From Pyropia yezoensis (lineage: Eukaryota > Rhodophyta > Bangiophyceae > Bangiales > Bangiaceae): a stretch of 64,000 bases of DNA. Position numbers and translations under genes: made by a program. Positions 1 to 10,150 of the stretch are shown piece by piece (position 1 is the stretch's first letter; every line of letters begins with the position of its first letter). Location of the stretch: assembly GCA_009829735.1 (NCBI GenBank), contig CM020618.1, positions 30,790,894 to 30,854,893 of the forward strand, given 5' to 3'. The notes under the pieces are model-generated. The model saw only the letters and a list, made by a program, of their open reading frames with translations, made no database searches and was not told the DNA's origin.

Positions 1-1419
1 GTAGGCGTCCCCTAGGGACTTGCACATATGCATCAGTCGACTGAAGTTCGTCCGGGCCGTATTGGCTCCCCGTGCGGATATCCGCACGTAGTTGGGTACT
101 CCTGCGAACAGGATGGCCCGTAGTTCCCCTTCACCGAGAAGCTTCCCCAGCTCGTAGTCGAGCTCTTGGATCCGGCGTCCAAACATCTCCTCATCCTCCC
201 AGGACTGGGCGGTGGCAGTGCGAAGGGCCCGATAGTGGTCTTCGCACTTGTCCTCACTGAGGTAGCTGCTAAGCAGCTCCTTCAATATCCCACGGTAATC
301 CATGGGGGTGGCTGCGACCCTCATTCCCGGCATCGGGGATGCCTGGCGGAGGATGCCTCGAACCCGCTCGTCAACAAAGAACGGGAGGATCTCCAGCGCC
401 AGCCCCTCGGTGACGAGTGCCTTGTCTGCGGCTGCCTTAAAGCTAGTCAAGAAGCCGATGGCTGCCAACGGGCGTCCGTTGGGGCCCCCGAACATAGGGA
501 CTCCCTTCATAAGGGTCTGCATAGAGCGAATCGCTCGGTGCGAGGTCGTACGCATCGATTCCGATACGGCAGTGGATCGGTCCTCCAAACGATAACGTTC
601 GGGAGTCAGTACCGACCTGAAGACTTCGTTGACAATCTCCGTGTCCGCGTCCTGGACATCCAGTCGCTTCGCCAGTTGATGAGTGAACTCATCGGACTCC
701 AACCGCTTCAGTAAGCTCGCAGGAACCTGCGCTGTCATCGCTTGCATGAGTGACGCTGGAACTTCCGGCGTCGGCGCCTCGGGTACCCGAGTTGCCTGGC
801 TTCCGTCGTCGAGGGGGTAATGGGAGACGGTACCGTCTCCCCCCATCGCCGACTCTGTTCCGGCGTAAGTGTCCGCCGGACCATGTCCGCGGAGCCCGCT
901 CTGGGTGCTCCGAGCGTAGCGTTCCGTATGGCTACGTTCCAACCCACCCGACGAGTCGGATCCATAACCCGCCGTGTCCGGGGGTTGTCCAGGAGTAGCA
1001 ACACCGGGGTTGACCCTGGTGGCCTCCGAAAGTAGTCCGGCCGGTTCGAACCGTACCGGTGTGGGGGGGACCCGACGGGGTACCGTCGTATGGCGCGCTG
1101 ACATCAGCACCGCCATTGCGTCCTCCGTACGCTCTTGACGAGCGTCGAGCCCGGTGAACCGGGCTTCGATGCGAGCCAATGATGCCATCAGGGAGTCTCC
1201 TGGTGAAGGTGGCGGCGGCTTGAGGTCGGCAGAGGACAGTTGCGGCGGTCCGCCGCCCCCGGCCGTCCGTGCCGTACCAAACGTCGATCCGGCACCGGAG
1301 AGCATCGGCGTCTCAATGTTGTCGATCGGGTTACCGATCCCGGTTCCCGGGTTCAGCTCCGGGGTCGGCGTCGACGCCGATCCGTCACCTTGAACGTTCC
1401 CCGTCTCTTGGGTAGACAT
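1..1419 (-). CDS. gag: Gag polyprotein, N-terminal part (partial)
   Basis: This is the structural (capsid/nucleocapsid) protein of the A-family chromovirus and would package element RNA in the cytoplasm. The ATG at 1419 matches the gag start of element A, giving a protein that begins MSTQETGN. The frame stays open from at least residue 60 to the window edge. The N-terminal ~150 residues are rich in Pro, Gly and Ser; the rest matches the capsid-like region of element A gag almost residue for residue. The C-terminus and zinc knuckle lie outside the window. Confidence 0.8.
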   Translation of the reverse strand, partial: MSTQETGNVQGDGSASTPTPELNPGTGIGNPIDNIETPMLSGAGSTFGTARTAGGGGPPQLSSADLKPPPPSPGDSLMASLARIEARFTGLDARQERTEDAMAVLMSARHTTVPRRVPPTPVRFEPAGLLSEATRVNPGVATPGQPPDTAGYGSDSSGGLERSHTERYARSTQSGLRGHGPADTYAGTESAMGGDGTVSHYPLDDGSQATRVPEAPTPEVPASLMQAMTAQVPASLLKRLESDEFTHQLAKRLDVQDADTEIVNEVFRSVLTPERYRLEDRSTAVSESMRTTSHRAIRSMQTLMKGVPMFGGPNGRPLAAIGFLTSFKAAADKALVTEGLALEILPFFVDERVRGILRQASPMPGMRVAATPMDYRGILKELLSSYLSEDKCEDHYRALRTATAQSWEDEEMFGRRIQELDYELGKLLGEGELRAILFAGVPNYVRISARGANTARTNFSRLMHMCKSLGDAY

Positions 1420-1622
1420 AGTCACAATCAGTCAACCGACGTAACAGTCACCACGAATAAGAGAGCGAGGGGGTAGTTGGGGGAGAGTAACCGTAGATCG
1501 CAGTCAAACGCAACTACTCAAAACAACCAACAGATCGCAGCACCACGAGTACAAGAAAAGGACTGGATCCCTATCCGTGTGCCAGGGCCGAAGACGGCGT
1601 CACCACAAGGGTGACGGAGACC

Positions 1623-1642
1623 CGTCCCCTGCTGCTCCACCA
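1623..1642 (-). other. tRNA primer-binding site (PBS)
   Basis: Directly inside the LTR on the minus strand, after one T, comes TGGTGGAGCAGC followed by a G-rich stretch. It begins with the TGG that pairs with a tRNA CCA end. The same sequence lies at the same place in element A and, with few changes, in element B. The tRNA was not identified. Confidence 0.65.
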
Positions 1643-1643
1643 A

Positions 1644-2008
1644 TGTAGCACAATAGGGTATCCGCTGCACGTCCACTCTCAGGGAACACTCACCAAGGGG
1701 GATCGGCACCAACGTCACCGGGAGGCCAAGGTTGCTGTCCTTGGAGCACAGGCCACGGGACCAAGATGGGAGCCCAAATGGGAGGGGTTTGTTGTTCTGC
1801 CTTGGCCGGCGGTGGATTCGCCGCCGGCTTCCTCGTTACAAACCCTCGGAGACACTACTAACTACCCTCCACCCAAAGATGCAAGTCCCTCTGGTCATAC
1901 GTAACTAATAGATACCGTGACCAGTACGGACTCTCAAAATTGAAAGCCAAGGATTAGAAGTAGCCCCCCTAATATTAGGGTCACAATACGGCCGACCATA
2001 TTGCTACA
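1644..2008 (-). repeat. LTR (365 bp) of the partial A-family element
   Basis: The repeat is bounded by the 7-bp inverted ends TGTAGCA and TGCTACA. It is nearly identical to the two LTRs of element A at 8078 and 18424. Because gag lies on its low-coordinate side and reads leftward, this is the 5' LTR of the element. Confidence 0.9.
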
Positions 2009-4180
2009 GGAGGACGAGCCCCCAGAGGGAAAATTTCAATTCCCCGGCTGTCCTCGCCCCGCACCCCGCTTCCCTCGACCTGCGGGAACCTCCTGTGGTG
2101 CACTTCCTCCGTTGCATCCGGGCTTGTCGGGCCAACGCTCACACAAATCTGGCTTGCTGTGATGCCCCAGGGCTTCGCTGAACGCTGGCCTTTGCGCCCC
2201 GCCCCCCCCCCCCCCCCCCTCCACCCGCCCTTAGTATCCTGTCGGCTAGGATATCAAATTTTTGAACTCTCTTCTCTCCCGACTGGAGAGCAGCAGTCTC
2301 TGACGTGCTGCATTATCAGCATATGCTCATTATTTTCACGCCGAATAGCCGCATACTGCGTGGGTTGTCACTCGTGTTGCAGCTTCCGTTCCGCCTGCCT
2401 TCCGCCTGCCTTCCGCCTGCCATTTGCCTCCACTCTCGCCCGCCCGCCCCCCCCCCCCCCCCACCCCCCTCCCCCGCCCCCCCCTGTCCCCTGACCCGTG
2501 GTTTTCTTCCAACCCCGTTGCTGACAAAGCCGTGCAGATCCTCCGGCCTTCGGCCCCCTCTCCACCCCTCACACCCTCAGGTCTCGGCGCCAACAGGGGG
2601 GGGCTCTGTTAGAAAGCGACCTTCGGCTGACAGGCACGCCTCTCGGGCTCCGCTGGCCGCAGCAAGGGACCTGACCGCAGCAAGGGAGGGTCAGGGTAAG
2701 GGCCGTGTGACAGTCGCTGGGAAGCGTCCTCCGACTGACGCCCCGCCCCGCGTCGCCCCACCTCAATCCTACCCCCCCCCCCCCCCCCCCCCTGGCCACC
2801 CCGCACAGCCCCCCCCACCCGCACCGCACACGGGGCTCGGCACGAAAACGGTCACACACGCTTTCCGATTCGCCACGACCCGAACCTGCTGCGAGTACTC
2901 GCCAAATAATTGGGACTACAAAGGTCAGGCACGGAGAAAATCAAACAAGTACTTTCTGTACTTGTCCTAACAACCCAGTACAATAATCGAGACGAGCATC
3001 CCAGGACGTAAGAGACACACCTCGCTTCTCGCGACCGCTGTCAAATGTGTACTCACACCCAACACGCTTGGCATGTCACAAGGGCCCTGCATGGCTGTGC
3101 TGCTCTGTTCGGGAGGCAGAGCTTGCTGACGCGCAGATGCCCTGGATGCGGAGAGATCGATTTCCCTCGCTGTCATAGTCTTGTCCCTGATGACCACTCC
3201 CGGGTCGGTCGCCAGATTGGAGAAACCTGTCTTAACATTCTGAGAGCAAGGGGCTTCGGAGTTGAAGGCCATTTCGCGCTTCCGAAAGGGAGGCACGAAC
3301 ACGATGATCATCAGGCCCCGTCTAAACGGCGGCTCATGGGCGTGTCTCAGGCACGAAACAAGGCCATGGAGGCCTCCGATTGGTCACACACATCCACGTG
3401 CTTCGAAAAACCGTCGGCAGAACGTGTTCGGGCACATGTTGTTTACTCAGACACGTCAGAGTTAAGACGGAGTTGTAGACACGCTTGTAAGAGGGTGGAA
3501 GAACACCGTGCTTTTCCGCTCACTCCCAAGCACGCCCTGAGCACCGCATTGTAACGGAGCAGGGACAACGAGTGCCTCGCTGCCTTCGGAATGGATCGAT
3601 CCGGCCAACCATGGCCGCCGCACCGGCGAGTTCTTGCACGGAAGTGGCCTGTGCCGTTCAAACCCATCTCCCAAGCACAAACACGACCTGTCGTGGTGCT
3701 GGTGCTTTGTGGTTCGTCGTCAGGGCAGCCCCGGTGCACGGTCACGGAAACACGGAACGAAAACTGTGTCTCACCAGACACGAGCACCCTTCGTGTTGCT
3801 GTTAAGTCATGCCCTCAAAGTGGAGACCTTTTCACGTTGAGGACAGTGAAGGGAAATCCACTGCGCGTAGCACTTCTTCTAATCCTACACAGGGGTGCTA
3901 CTTGGGGGTACTACGTTAGATTCAATTTGAACCCTACAAGCGAGGCCGCTTCCACAGCGACCTCTTCCAACACCCTGGCAAATCGAAGAAGTTTGTCTAC
4001 GAGGTGCGGCTTGACTGTTGGACCATAGATGCGACGGACCCTGCCGCGCTTGTTGGGAACGCCCGTCCATGCCAACTCCATGTTCAGCATCAAGCAGCGT
4101 GCAGCCGGCTTGTTCTTGTCCGCCTCAATGGCCAGACCTCGTTCGACAACACTTCCCACGAGACGAGGCGACCTCTTCTG
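2009..4180. other. Gene-less stretch, partly C-rich low complexity
   Basis: 2009-2860 holds long C runs (for example near 2204, 2449 and 2772) that create proline-rich frames on one strand and glycine-rich ones on the other, with no domain. 2870-4180 is less biased and has short frames on both strands, none of which resembles a known family. I see no promoter, RNA gene or repeat boundary here. Confidence 0.5.
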
Positions 4181-4199
4181 CTGGCAGCCCAACCGGCGA

Positions 4200-4435
4200 G
4201 GCAGCCAACTCTAGGGCAGGTTGGCGACCACGCCTGGTGGCAGCCCAGCCGGCAAGGCAGCCAAGACGGGAATGCAGGTCGGCGGCCAGGCTTGGCGGCT
4301 GGCCAACCGGGGACGAAGCGAATTCTGGGGCAGGTCGGCGACCACGCCAGGTGGCAGCCCACCCGGCGAGGCAGCCAAGACGGGAAGGCAGGTCGGCGGC
4401 CAGCCCTGGCGGCTGGCCGGCCTTCGTCGACAGCT
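4200..4435. repeat. Tandem repeat, unit ~114 bp, about two copies
   Basis: The phrase GCAGGTTGGCGACCACGCC at 4216 returns with small changes at 4330, and the sequence between (GGCAGCC..., AAGACGGGAA..., GGCGGCCAG...) repeats in step. The period of 114 is a multiple of three, so several frames stay open through it; none looks like a known protein. Confidence 0.75.
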
Positions 4436-4779
4436 GCACGGTACTCCCGTCGACAAGTGACCGGTACACTAGGAGACGCGCTGGTGCCGGCGTGCCGGAT
4501 GGAATGGGGCATAGCGAGGTGCGTGCAAGTGGCTGCCGGAGGTGGCGCGTGGTGTGTGCGCTCGGGGGAGAGTGCGGGTGGAAAAACCAGAGGAAAAATG
4601 GGGCGCGAAGAAGACGCCCGAATCGCGGAAGTTACGCGACTGGGCGGCACGTCGGTTGCGTGCATGCCTTCGAGCAGTCGGATGACGGGTGCCGGCGCCG
4701 GCGGGCCCGTTCGGCTCCGTTTATACCCACGCGTCCCCCACCCCGCATTTCGGGCAGTTCGGGCGGACCAGTCACACCG

Positions 4780-5400
4780 GGGCCCCCCTTGCCCCGCCAC
4801 GTCCCCTCGCCCCCCCCCCGCCCCCCCTGGGCCCCCATAAAACCGACGCCTGGTTCGGGAGCGGGGGGGCGGGCGCCGGGCGTGGGTGGGTAGGGGGGGG
4901 GGACAGTTGCACTGGGCCCCTCCCTGCCCCTGACTTCGCTCCCGGCTCGCCCCCCCCCGCCCCCCCAGATGGCCCGGGCATGGGGGGAGGGAACGGTCGC
5001 ACAGGGGCCCCCTCCTTGCCCCGCCACGCCCCCTTCCCCCCTCCCTGGCTCGCCACTCCAACAATCGGCCAGGTGTGGGGGGGGGGGGGGGAGAGATGCG
5101 CTTGTCCCCCCCCCGCCCCCACTTTTGCGCCCCCCTCGCCCCTCCAGATGGCCCAGGGATGGGGGGGGGGACCGGGCGCACAGGGGCCCCCCCCTTGCCC
5201 CGTCACGCCCTCTGCCCCACCCCCCCCGCCTCCCCAGCCGCCCATACGACCCGGGGGACAGTCACACCGCCCCTCCCCCTGCCCCTGATCCGCACCCCCT
5301 CGCCCGCCCGCCCCCCAAGAACCGTCGTCTGGTTGGGGGGGGGGGGGGGGGGCGCCGGGGGTGGGTGGGTGGGGGGGGACAGTACTATCCGCCCCTGGAG
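4780..5400. repeat. Degenerate C/G-rich repeats
   Basis: Three to four loose copies of a module run through here: GATGGCCC(A/G)GG followed by a G run, an A/CGCACAGGGGCCCC phrase and a long C run. Long frames on both strands are produced by the C and G runs and are not evidence of genes. Confidence 0.6.
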
Positions 5401-5429
5401 GGGGCCTGGGGGCTGCTCGCCCGTGCCTC

Positions 5430-6400
5430 TTAGCTAGGAACTTCGCGTATGAGCGGCTGTTCCTCCTATAAAAAGCTTACATATCTCACTCAGGGCCAAC
5501 CCATCACAAGCGTTTGAGGCGGGGGATGCGGTAAAGACGAGGGGGGGTGCGGTTTTTCCCGGCCGGATCGTTTTTTTCGTGAAAACCCCGCCACACCCCC
5601 CGGCTTCTCCACGGGTCCATCCTGCGTTTTCGTGAGTCAACAAGGGGAGAATGTGAGCCACGAACAGAAGTATTTGACGAATTCAAAGCACCAAATACTT
5701 GAGCAGACTTCTCCCCCTCTGGTTCCGCACCAGAACTTGCGGTCGTGAAACAGCGGCCCCTCAGGCACCTCGGGAGTGCGCCCCGCGGGCAGCAGCACCA
5801 GCTGGGCGGCCACCGCGGGCGCGGGCGCCCGCCCCAACGCGACGGCAACGGCGGCGCTGCCGCCGCCGCCGCCGCGGCCGCCGACGTCGCCGCACCACGG
5901 TGGCCGCCCCGGCTGCCAGGCGCGCCGGGCATCCCCCCGCCGCCGCCCACGCCGACGCCGCCGCCGCCGCCCGTAACCCGGCGGCGGTGGTAGGAGGGGG
6001 TGACAAAGCCGTCTGATCGGGGCGTCCGGGGGCCGTCAACGGCCACGTCGCCGTCGGCCGCCCGTGACGCCGCCGGCAGCGGCGGTGACGCCGCCGGCAG
6101 CGGGGGCGGCGGCGGCGGCAGGAGCGGCGGCGGCGGCGATGGCGGCGTTGCTGTTGCCGCCGCCCTGCCCCGCAGGCGGCTGCGGCGGGCGCCCGTCGAA
6201 TGGTCGAGGGGGGGGGGGGGGAGGACAGCACGCGGCGGGGGGGGAAGCGTGCGCGGCCGGGCACCCACGTTGGGGTGGGGCGTTTGCCGCCTGCCGGCGA
6301 CGAGGCGGCGTAGGCGGCACACGGGGGGGGGCGGGGGGGGAGGGGCTCCACTGCTCATGGCGCCAATCCGGCTCAACGTGGGGGAGCACATTATTATTGT
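5430..6400. other. GCC/GGC trinucleotide-rich segment
   Basis: 5800-6240 is almost entirely GCC/GGC-type triplets, so all six frames are open with Ala, Arg, Gly or Pro runs. No frame has a credible start with a recognisable domain. It could be an exon of a low-complexity protein or a CpG-rich regulatory region; the sequence does not decide. Confidence 0.45.
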
Positions 6401-6417
6401 TTTTCTTCACCCGTTAC

Positions 6418-6985
6418 CAGGTGGGCCGTGAACGCCATGCTCTCCCAATTTGCAATACAGTTTGTGAGCCACTACTCACCGACACGGGCCACCCTCTGTT
6501 TATTGTGGGCTGTCGACTGGTGGCCGGTAGATCTTCCAGCCACACGCCCCTGGGCCGACCCACTGGCCGCCATCCCACCCAACCACAGGGTTGCCCCGCC
6601 GGTCCTCTCCTCATGCGTTTCACCAGTGGCGTGACACAGAGGCGACAGAATAGCACCCGAGGTCACCGGGTTCCATGGCTGGTTTGGCTGCCCGGTCTGG
6701 GGGGAGGAAGGGGGAATCCGCTCTGCCTCGAACGCAGAGTACGCCTTGTAGGCCCCTTCACGGCGAATTCGTTCCAGCCGGTGGGCAGCGGCCGCCCCGT
6801 ACAGAGGCACAAACCGAGTTCGGCGACGGGACTGGAGACCAACCCCAACCCGTCCGCCCATCCATGCGGACAACAAGGACATGCAACATTGCACGATGTA
6901 CCAGAACAGGTAGGCCGTGAAGGGCAGGCACTCCCACGTTGCGACACAGTCTGGTAGCCACTTGTCACTCACACGGGCCTCCCGC
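6418..6985 (-). repeat. Imperfect direct repeat of ~78 bp (6418-6496 and 6906-6985)
   Basis: The two copies are roughly 70% alike, ~490 bp apart. Read on the minus strand, both encode a similar peptide: VSDKWLPDCVATWE in the right copy and a W-L-x-N-C-I-A-N-W-E version in the left copy, each followed by FTA(Y/H)L. Conservation of the peptide, with a TAG in the left copy where the right has Lys, suggests duplicated and decaying coding sequence of unknown origin. A 176-aa minus-strand frame (7002-6472) contains the right copy. Confidence 0.5.
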
Positions 6986-7411
6986 CCCTGACCATGAACC
7001 ACCGCGAAAGCCGCCGCCCCTCGCCCCCCCCCCCCGGCGCTCCCTTCTTGTCCACCTTTGCACCGCCTATGACAACCACATCAACATTGGCAGCGCCGTC
7101 GTCCACCCACACTCCCCCGGCAACGTTGATGAGGGACAGCATGTCGGCACAGTTCACCCTGTGATCCCAAACGACCCCAGTCGCAGGCCCTTGAGCAGCG
7201 TCATGTGGAAAGTCCACCCAGCGCGCGCCGCGTAGCTGTCAGCAGGCTCGCGTGGTGCCCCACCTTGGCGAGTAGGGGTGAGTAAAGTCCCTGTGTTGTT
7301 CCTGCCTCTCCCCCGCGCCCTCCCCGGCCGGTGTTGTGCACCGGTGGGCAGCCGCGGACCTCAGCCCCAATTCTCCACTCACGCTCCCCACCCGGGGCCC
7401 ACTTGGCCCCT

Positions 7412-7645
7412 CCAGACGATGCAAGATGGGCGCTCCACCCGCGCGCGCCCATCTCGCCACCCGCTTGCCACACACCAACCCTCGTCAACCCCACATACCC
7501 ACCCTCATCCACCCCATACACTCGCGACGATGCAAAATGGGCGCTCCACCCGCGCGCGCCCATCTCGCCACCCGCTTGCCACACACCAACCCTCGTCCAC
7601 CCCACACACCCACCCTCATCCACCCAACACACTGGCGCGCCCTCA
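7412..7645. repeat. Tandem repeat, unit 111 bp (37 codons), two copies
   Basis: GATGCAAGATGGGCGCTCC at 7418 returns at 7529 as GATGCAAAATGGGCGCTCC, with the following ~90 bp repeated. The period equals 37 codons and keeps several frames open on both strands, including a His/Pro-rich one on the plus strand. No known domain is visible, and the flanks to 8077 (the insertion point of element A) are low-complexity. Confidence 0.75.
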
Positions 7646-8077
7646 CCGTTGCGCAGCACCCACACACGGTCCCTGCGCCAGTCGGTGCGCTCCCCCTCGC
7701 CCCGCTCGTCCCGCTCCCCGTGTGGTGCCAGGGGCAGGTCCAAGGCCGGGCCTTCTCCGCCGTGCAGGGCTGATGCAGCGTTGGTCCCGGTCCACCGCGC
7801 CGCTCGGCCCGCTCCGCGCGTTGGGCGTCGGCCACAGCCTTCCCGTCCTGCGGCTGTCTGCGGTGACGTCGGCGTCGGCGCCGTCCCGTGGCCCCGTCAA
7901 ATCCGACAGCCACCGGCCGCCACCCAATGGCGGTGCCCGCCCCGCCCCGGCCTCTCCGTCCCGCTCCACCGCGGGGGCCCGCTCGTCCCCACGCAACCAC
8001 TTGGCCATCGTCGTCGCCGCTTCCGCGCCGCGGGGACCCGCGGCCACCGCTGGCCCCCGGTGGGCCTCGCCACCAGC

Positions 8078-8440
8078 TGTAGCACAATAGGAATCCGTCG
8101 CACGTCCACTCTCAGGGAACACTCACCAAGGGGGATCGGCACCAACGTCACCGGGAGGCCAAGGTTGCTGTCCTTGGAGCACAAGCCACGGGACCAAGAT
8201 GGGAGCCCAAATGGGAGGGGTTTGTTGTTCTGCCTTGGCCGGCGGTTGATTCGCCGCCGGCCCCCTCGTTGTAAACCCTCGGAGACACTACTAACTACCC
8301 TCCACCACAAGATGCAAGTCCCTCTGGTCATACGTAACTCCCAGATACCGTGACCAGTACGGACTCTCAAATTGAAAGCCAAGGATTAGAAGTAGCCCCC
8401 CTAACATTAGGGTCACAATACGGCCAACCATATTGCTAAA
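8078..8440 (-). repeat. 3' LTR of element A (363 bp)
   Basis: It starts TGTAGCACAATAG at the outer edge. Its inner edge reads TGCTAAA instead of TGCTACA, so one base of the terminal inverted repeat is changed at 8439. It matches the LTRs at 1644 and 18424. Confidence 0.92.
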
Positions 8441-8441
8441 T

Positions 8442-8454
8442 ATCCCCCCCCTAG
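8442..8454 (-). other. Polypurine tract of element A
   Basis: On the minus strand, CTAGGGGGGGGAT lies immediately before the 3' LTR. This is where the plus-strand primer of an LTR retrotransposon is expected. Confidence 0.6.
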
Positions 8455-8910
8455 ATTCGGCCCGTCCTCGGGTCGAGTTGCATTCGGGATACCGAATGTA
8501 AGTGGGTCGCGTGACCGTTTACCAGTCGGGTGGGGCTTTGCGCCCTGTCGCGACAGACGCCCCTTTTCGAGGTTGCCTGAGGGGGGTGCCCCCCTTTGTG
8601 TGGTACACACACGATCCGTTTTCCGGACCGTTAATTTCCCGATGCGGGTTTCTGTTCACGACCCCCCTTTCCGAGGGGTGTGCAAGCGGATCCGCCACCA
8701 GGTGTCTGGTGGTAGGGGAGCCCCTCTCGTGAGACGATTGAGTTGGTGGCGGGGTTGCCCGCGCTGCGTGGGGGCGGTTGGGGGTGACCCCCCTGGTTAC
8801 CCCGCGTGGAGGGGGCGTGGCCCCGGTCCAGGTGCCTCGGTGGAGCGCCCTCGTAGCCCGGCTGGCGCGGGTCGTCCCGCGCTGCCGTATCGCTCGTGCT
8901 TAACTGTGTG

Positions 8911-8920
8911 GTTATAAGCG
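8911..8920 (+). promoter_or_regulatory. TATA-like box upstream of the antisense ORF
   Basis: GTTATAAGCG stands in otherwise GC-rich sequence about 110 bp before the ATG at 9026 of the antisense ORF. The spacing would fit a TATA element with a start site near 8945. No other TATA-like site was noticed between the LTR and the ORF. Function is inferred from position only. Confidence 0.4.
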
Positions 8921-9025
8921 CGGGCGCTCGCGCATCCCTGGCTCGTCCGCGCGAGCGTTCCTCGTACCGGGTCGAGCCGGTTGCGGCTTTCTGGCACGGG
9001 ACGCCCCTGCTACCCCGGTCTCACC

Positions 9026-10150
9026 ATGTCGGACCCCCAGTTACCCCGGGGCGAGGACTACCTCCTGCTTGAGGAGGAGGAAGAGGTGATGGTGGACGAC
9101 GTTCCCGTCTCTGCCACCGCCGCCGAGTGCTTCTTGGCGAGCTCGTCCAAAGACGAGGGCGACCGGGTGACCGTTCGCGTGGCTCCGGACGGTGCTCCGG
9201 GCGGTTTGTCGTCCGTGTGCAGTGGCACGACGGCTCCGTCGGGTGGCGGGCAACCGCGGGTAGCTGCTGCATCTACTTATACTCCTCCGGCGGCCTGGAT
9301 GGCTCCTGTCGCCGGTGCCGGCGCGGCTCAACCTCAAGACGGCGTCGCCGGCGTGTCGGGCGGTTATGGTGGCACCCCGACCGGGACGGCGGGTCAAGAC
9401 GGCGCGGGTGCCCGCCCGGGTGGTTCATCCGCGGCTGCGGGTGACGGGTCTACCCCTGCTGCCCCCGAGGTGCCCCCGTCGGGCTCGGGTGGCGGCGTTG
9501 CTCTGCCTGCGGTGCCGCGGGCGTCTGGTGGTCAAGGTGGGTCTACACCGATGGCAGTGGACTCCGGTAGTTACTCCGGGCGGGCGCCCGCCCTTCTTCT
9601 TCCTCCTCGGCCCGGTGCACCTCCGGCACCGGTCCATCTGCCGGTGGGGCATCCCCCGGCGCCCCCGATTCTTCCTGGTCCTGCCCGGGTTTCCTCGTTG
9701 GGTGGCGGCGTCGCCGTGGCGGCGGGTCAACCCGCCATGTCGTTGTCCAACTTGGTGGCTCGGGTTCGCGGCCTGACTGTGCAAGAGTCAATGGAGTCCG
9801 ATGGGCGGATGCGGGTGGACTTCCACCTGCCCCATCCCCGTGGAGAGTCCTCCCGGCGCGTCAAGGTGGACCCGAGTTGGGAGCGGGAGTTGGTGCGGCT
9901 GGTCAACCAGCCGAACGCGGTCCGAGTGGAGCATCATTGGATCCTGAGCCAGCCGGACCACCGGCATGCGCAGCTCTGGCGCACCCGGATTGGGCGGGGT
10001 GAGGTCTACCTCGACCCCGCCTTCGGGGTGTGCGACCTGATTGCCCCCGCGTTGCCGCGGGAGGTTGACTACCCGGCTAGTGCTCGGGGGATTGCGGCGG
10101 CGGCGGAGCCGGCTGCGTTTGGGGAGACGGTGGGCGATACCGGTCGGTAA
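9026..10150 (+). CDS. Antisense accessory ORF of element A, N-terminal part
   Basis: The frame lies opposite to gag-pol, inside element A. The ATG at 9026 has context TCACCATGTC and is preferred over an upstream TTG. Residues 1-15 include an acidic patch after MSDPQLPRGEDYLLL (five Glu in a row); the next ~200 residues are rich in Pro, Gly, Ala and Ser and look disordered. From about residue 230 (LSNLVARVRGL) the sequence becomes ordinary globular protein with charged and aromatic residues. A TAA at 10148-10150 ends the frame, but the same frame reopens at once and runs to 11362 in the part that resembles the antisense ORF of element B. The function is unknown. I see no zinc finger, transmembrane segment or catalytic motif. 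Confidence 0.7.
   Translation: MSDPQLPRGEDYLLLEEEEEVMVDDVPVSATAAECFLASSSKDEGDRVTVRVAPDGAPGGLSSVCSGTTAPSGGGQPRVAAASTYTPPAAWMAPVAGAGAAQPQDGVAGVSGGYGGTPTGTAGQDGAGARPGGSSAAAGDGSTPAAPEVPPSGSGGGVALPAVPRASGGQGGSTPMAVDSGSYSGRAPALLLPPRPGAPPAPVHLPVGHPPAPPILPGPARVSSLGGGVAVAAGQPAMSLSNLVARVRGLTVQESMESDGRMRVDFHLPHPRGESSRRVKVDPSWERELVRLVNQPNAVRVEHHWILSQPDHRHAQLWRTRIGRGEVYLDPAFGVCDLIAPALPREVDYPASARGIAAAAEPAAFGETVGDTGR

Larger units (their letters stand above)
1..2008 (-). mobile_element. 5' part of a Ty3/gypsy chromovirus (A family), cut by the window edge
   Basis: Reading on the minus strand, the element starts with an LTR (2008 to 1644), followed by a primer-binding site, a short leader and a gag frame that runs off the window at base 1. 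Each part has a close counterpart in the complete element A (18786 downward), so this is a second member of the same family in the same orientation. The far LTR lies outside the window, so the target-site duplication cannot be checked; the 5 bases outside the near LTR are GGAGG (2009-2013). Confidence 0.85.

Noticed and set aside
2305-2970. 221-codon proline-rich ORF
   Set aside because: It is produced by C runs; no start context or domain.
4004-5437. Several 120-360-codon ORFs on both strands
   Set aside because: They arise from the 114-bp tandem repeat and from C/G runs that open all frames; no domain or consistent start.
5504-6957. Long Ala/Arg/Gly ORFs at 5.5-6.9 kb
   Set aside because: GCC/GGC triplets keep all six frames open; length is not evidence of coding.
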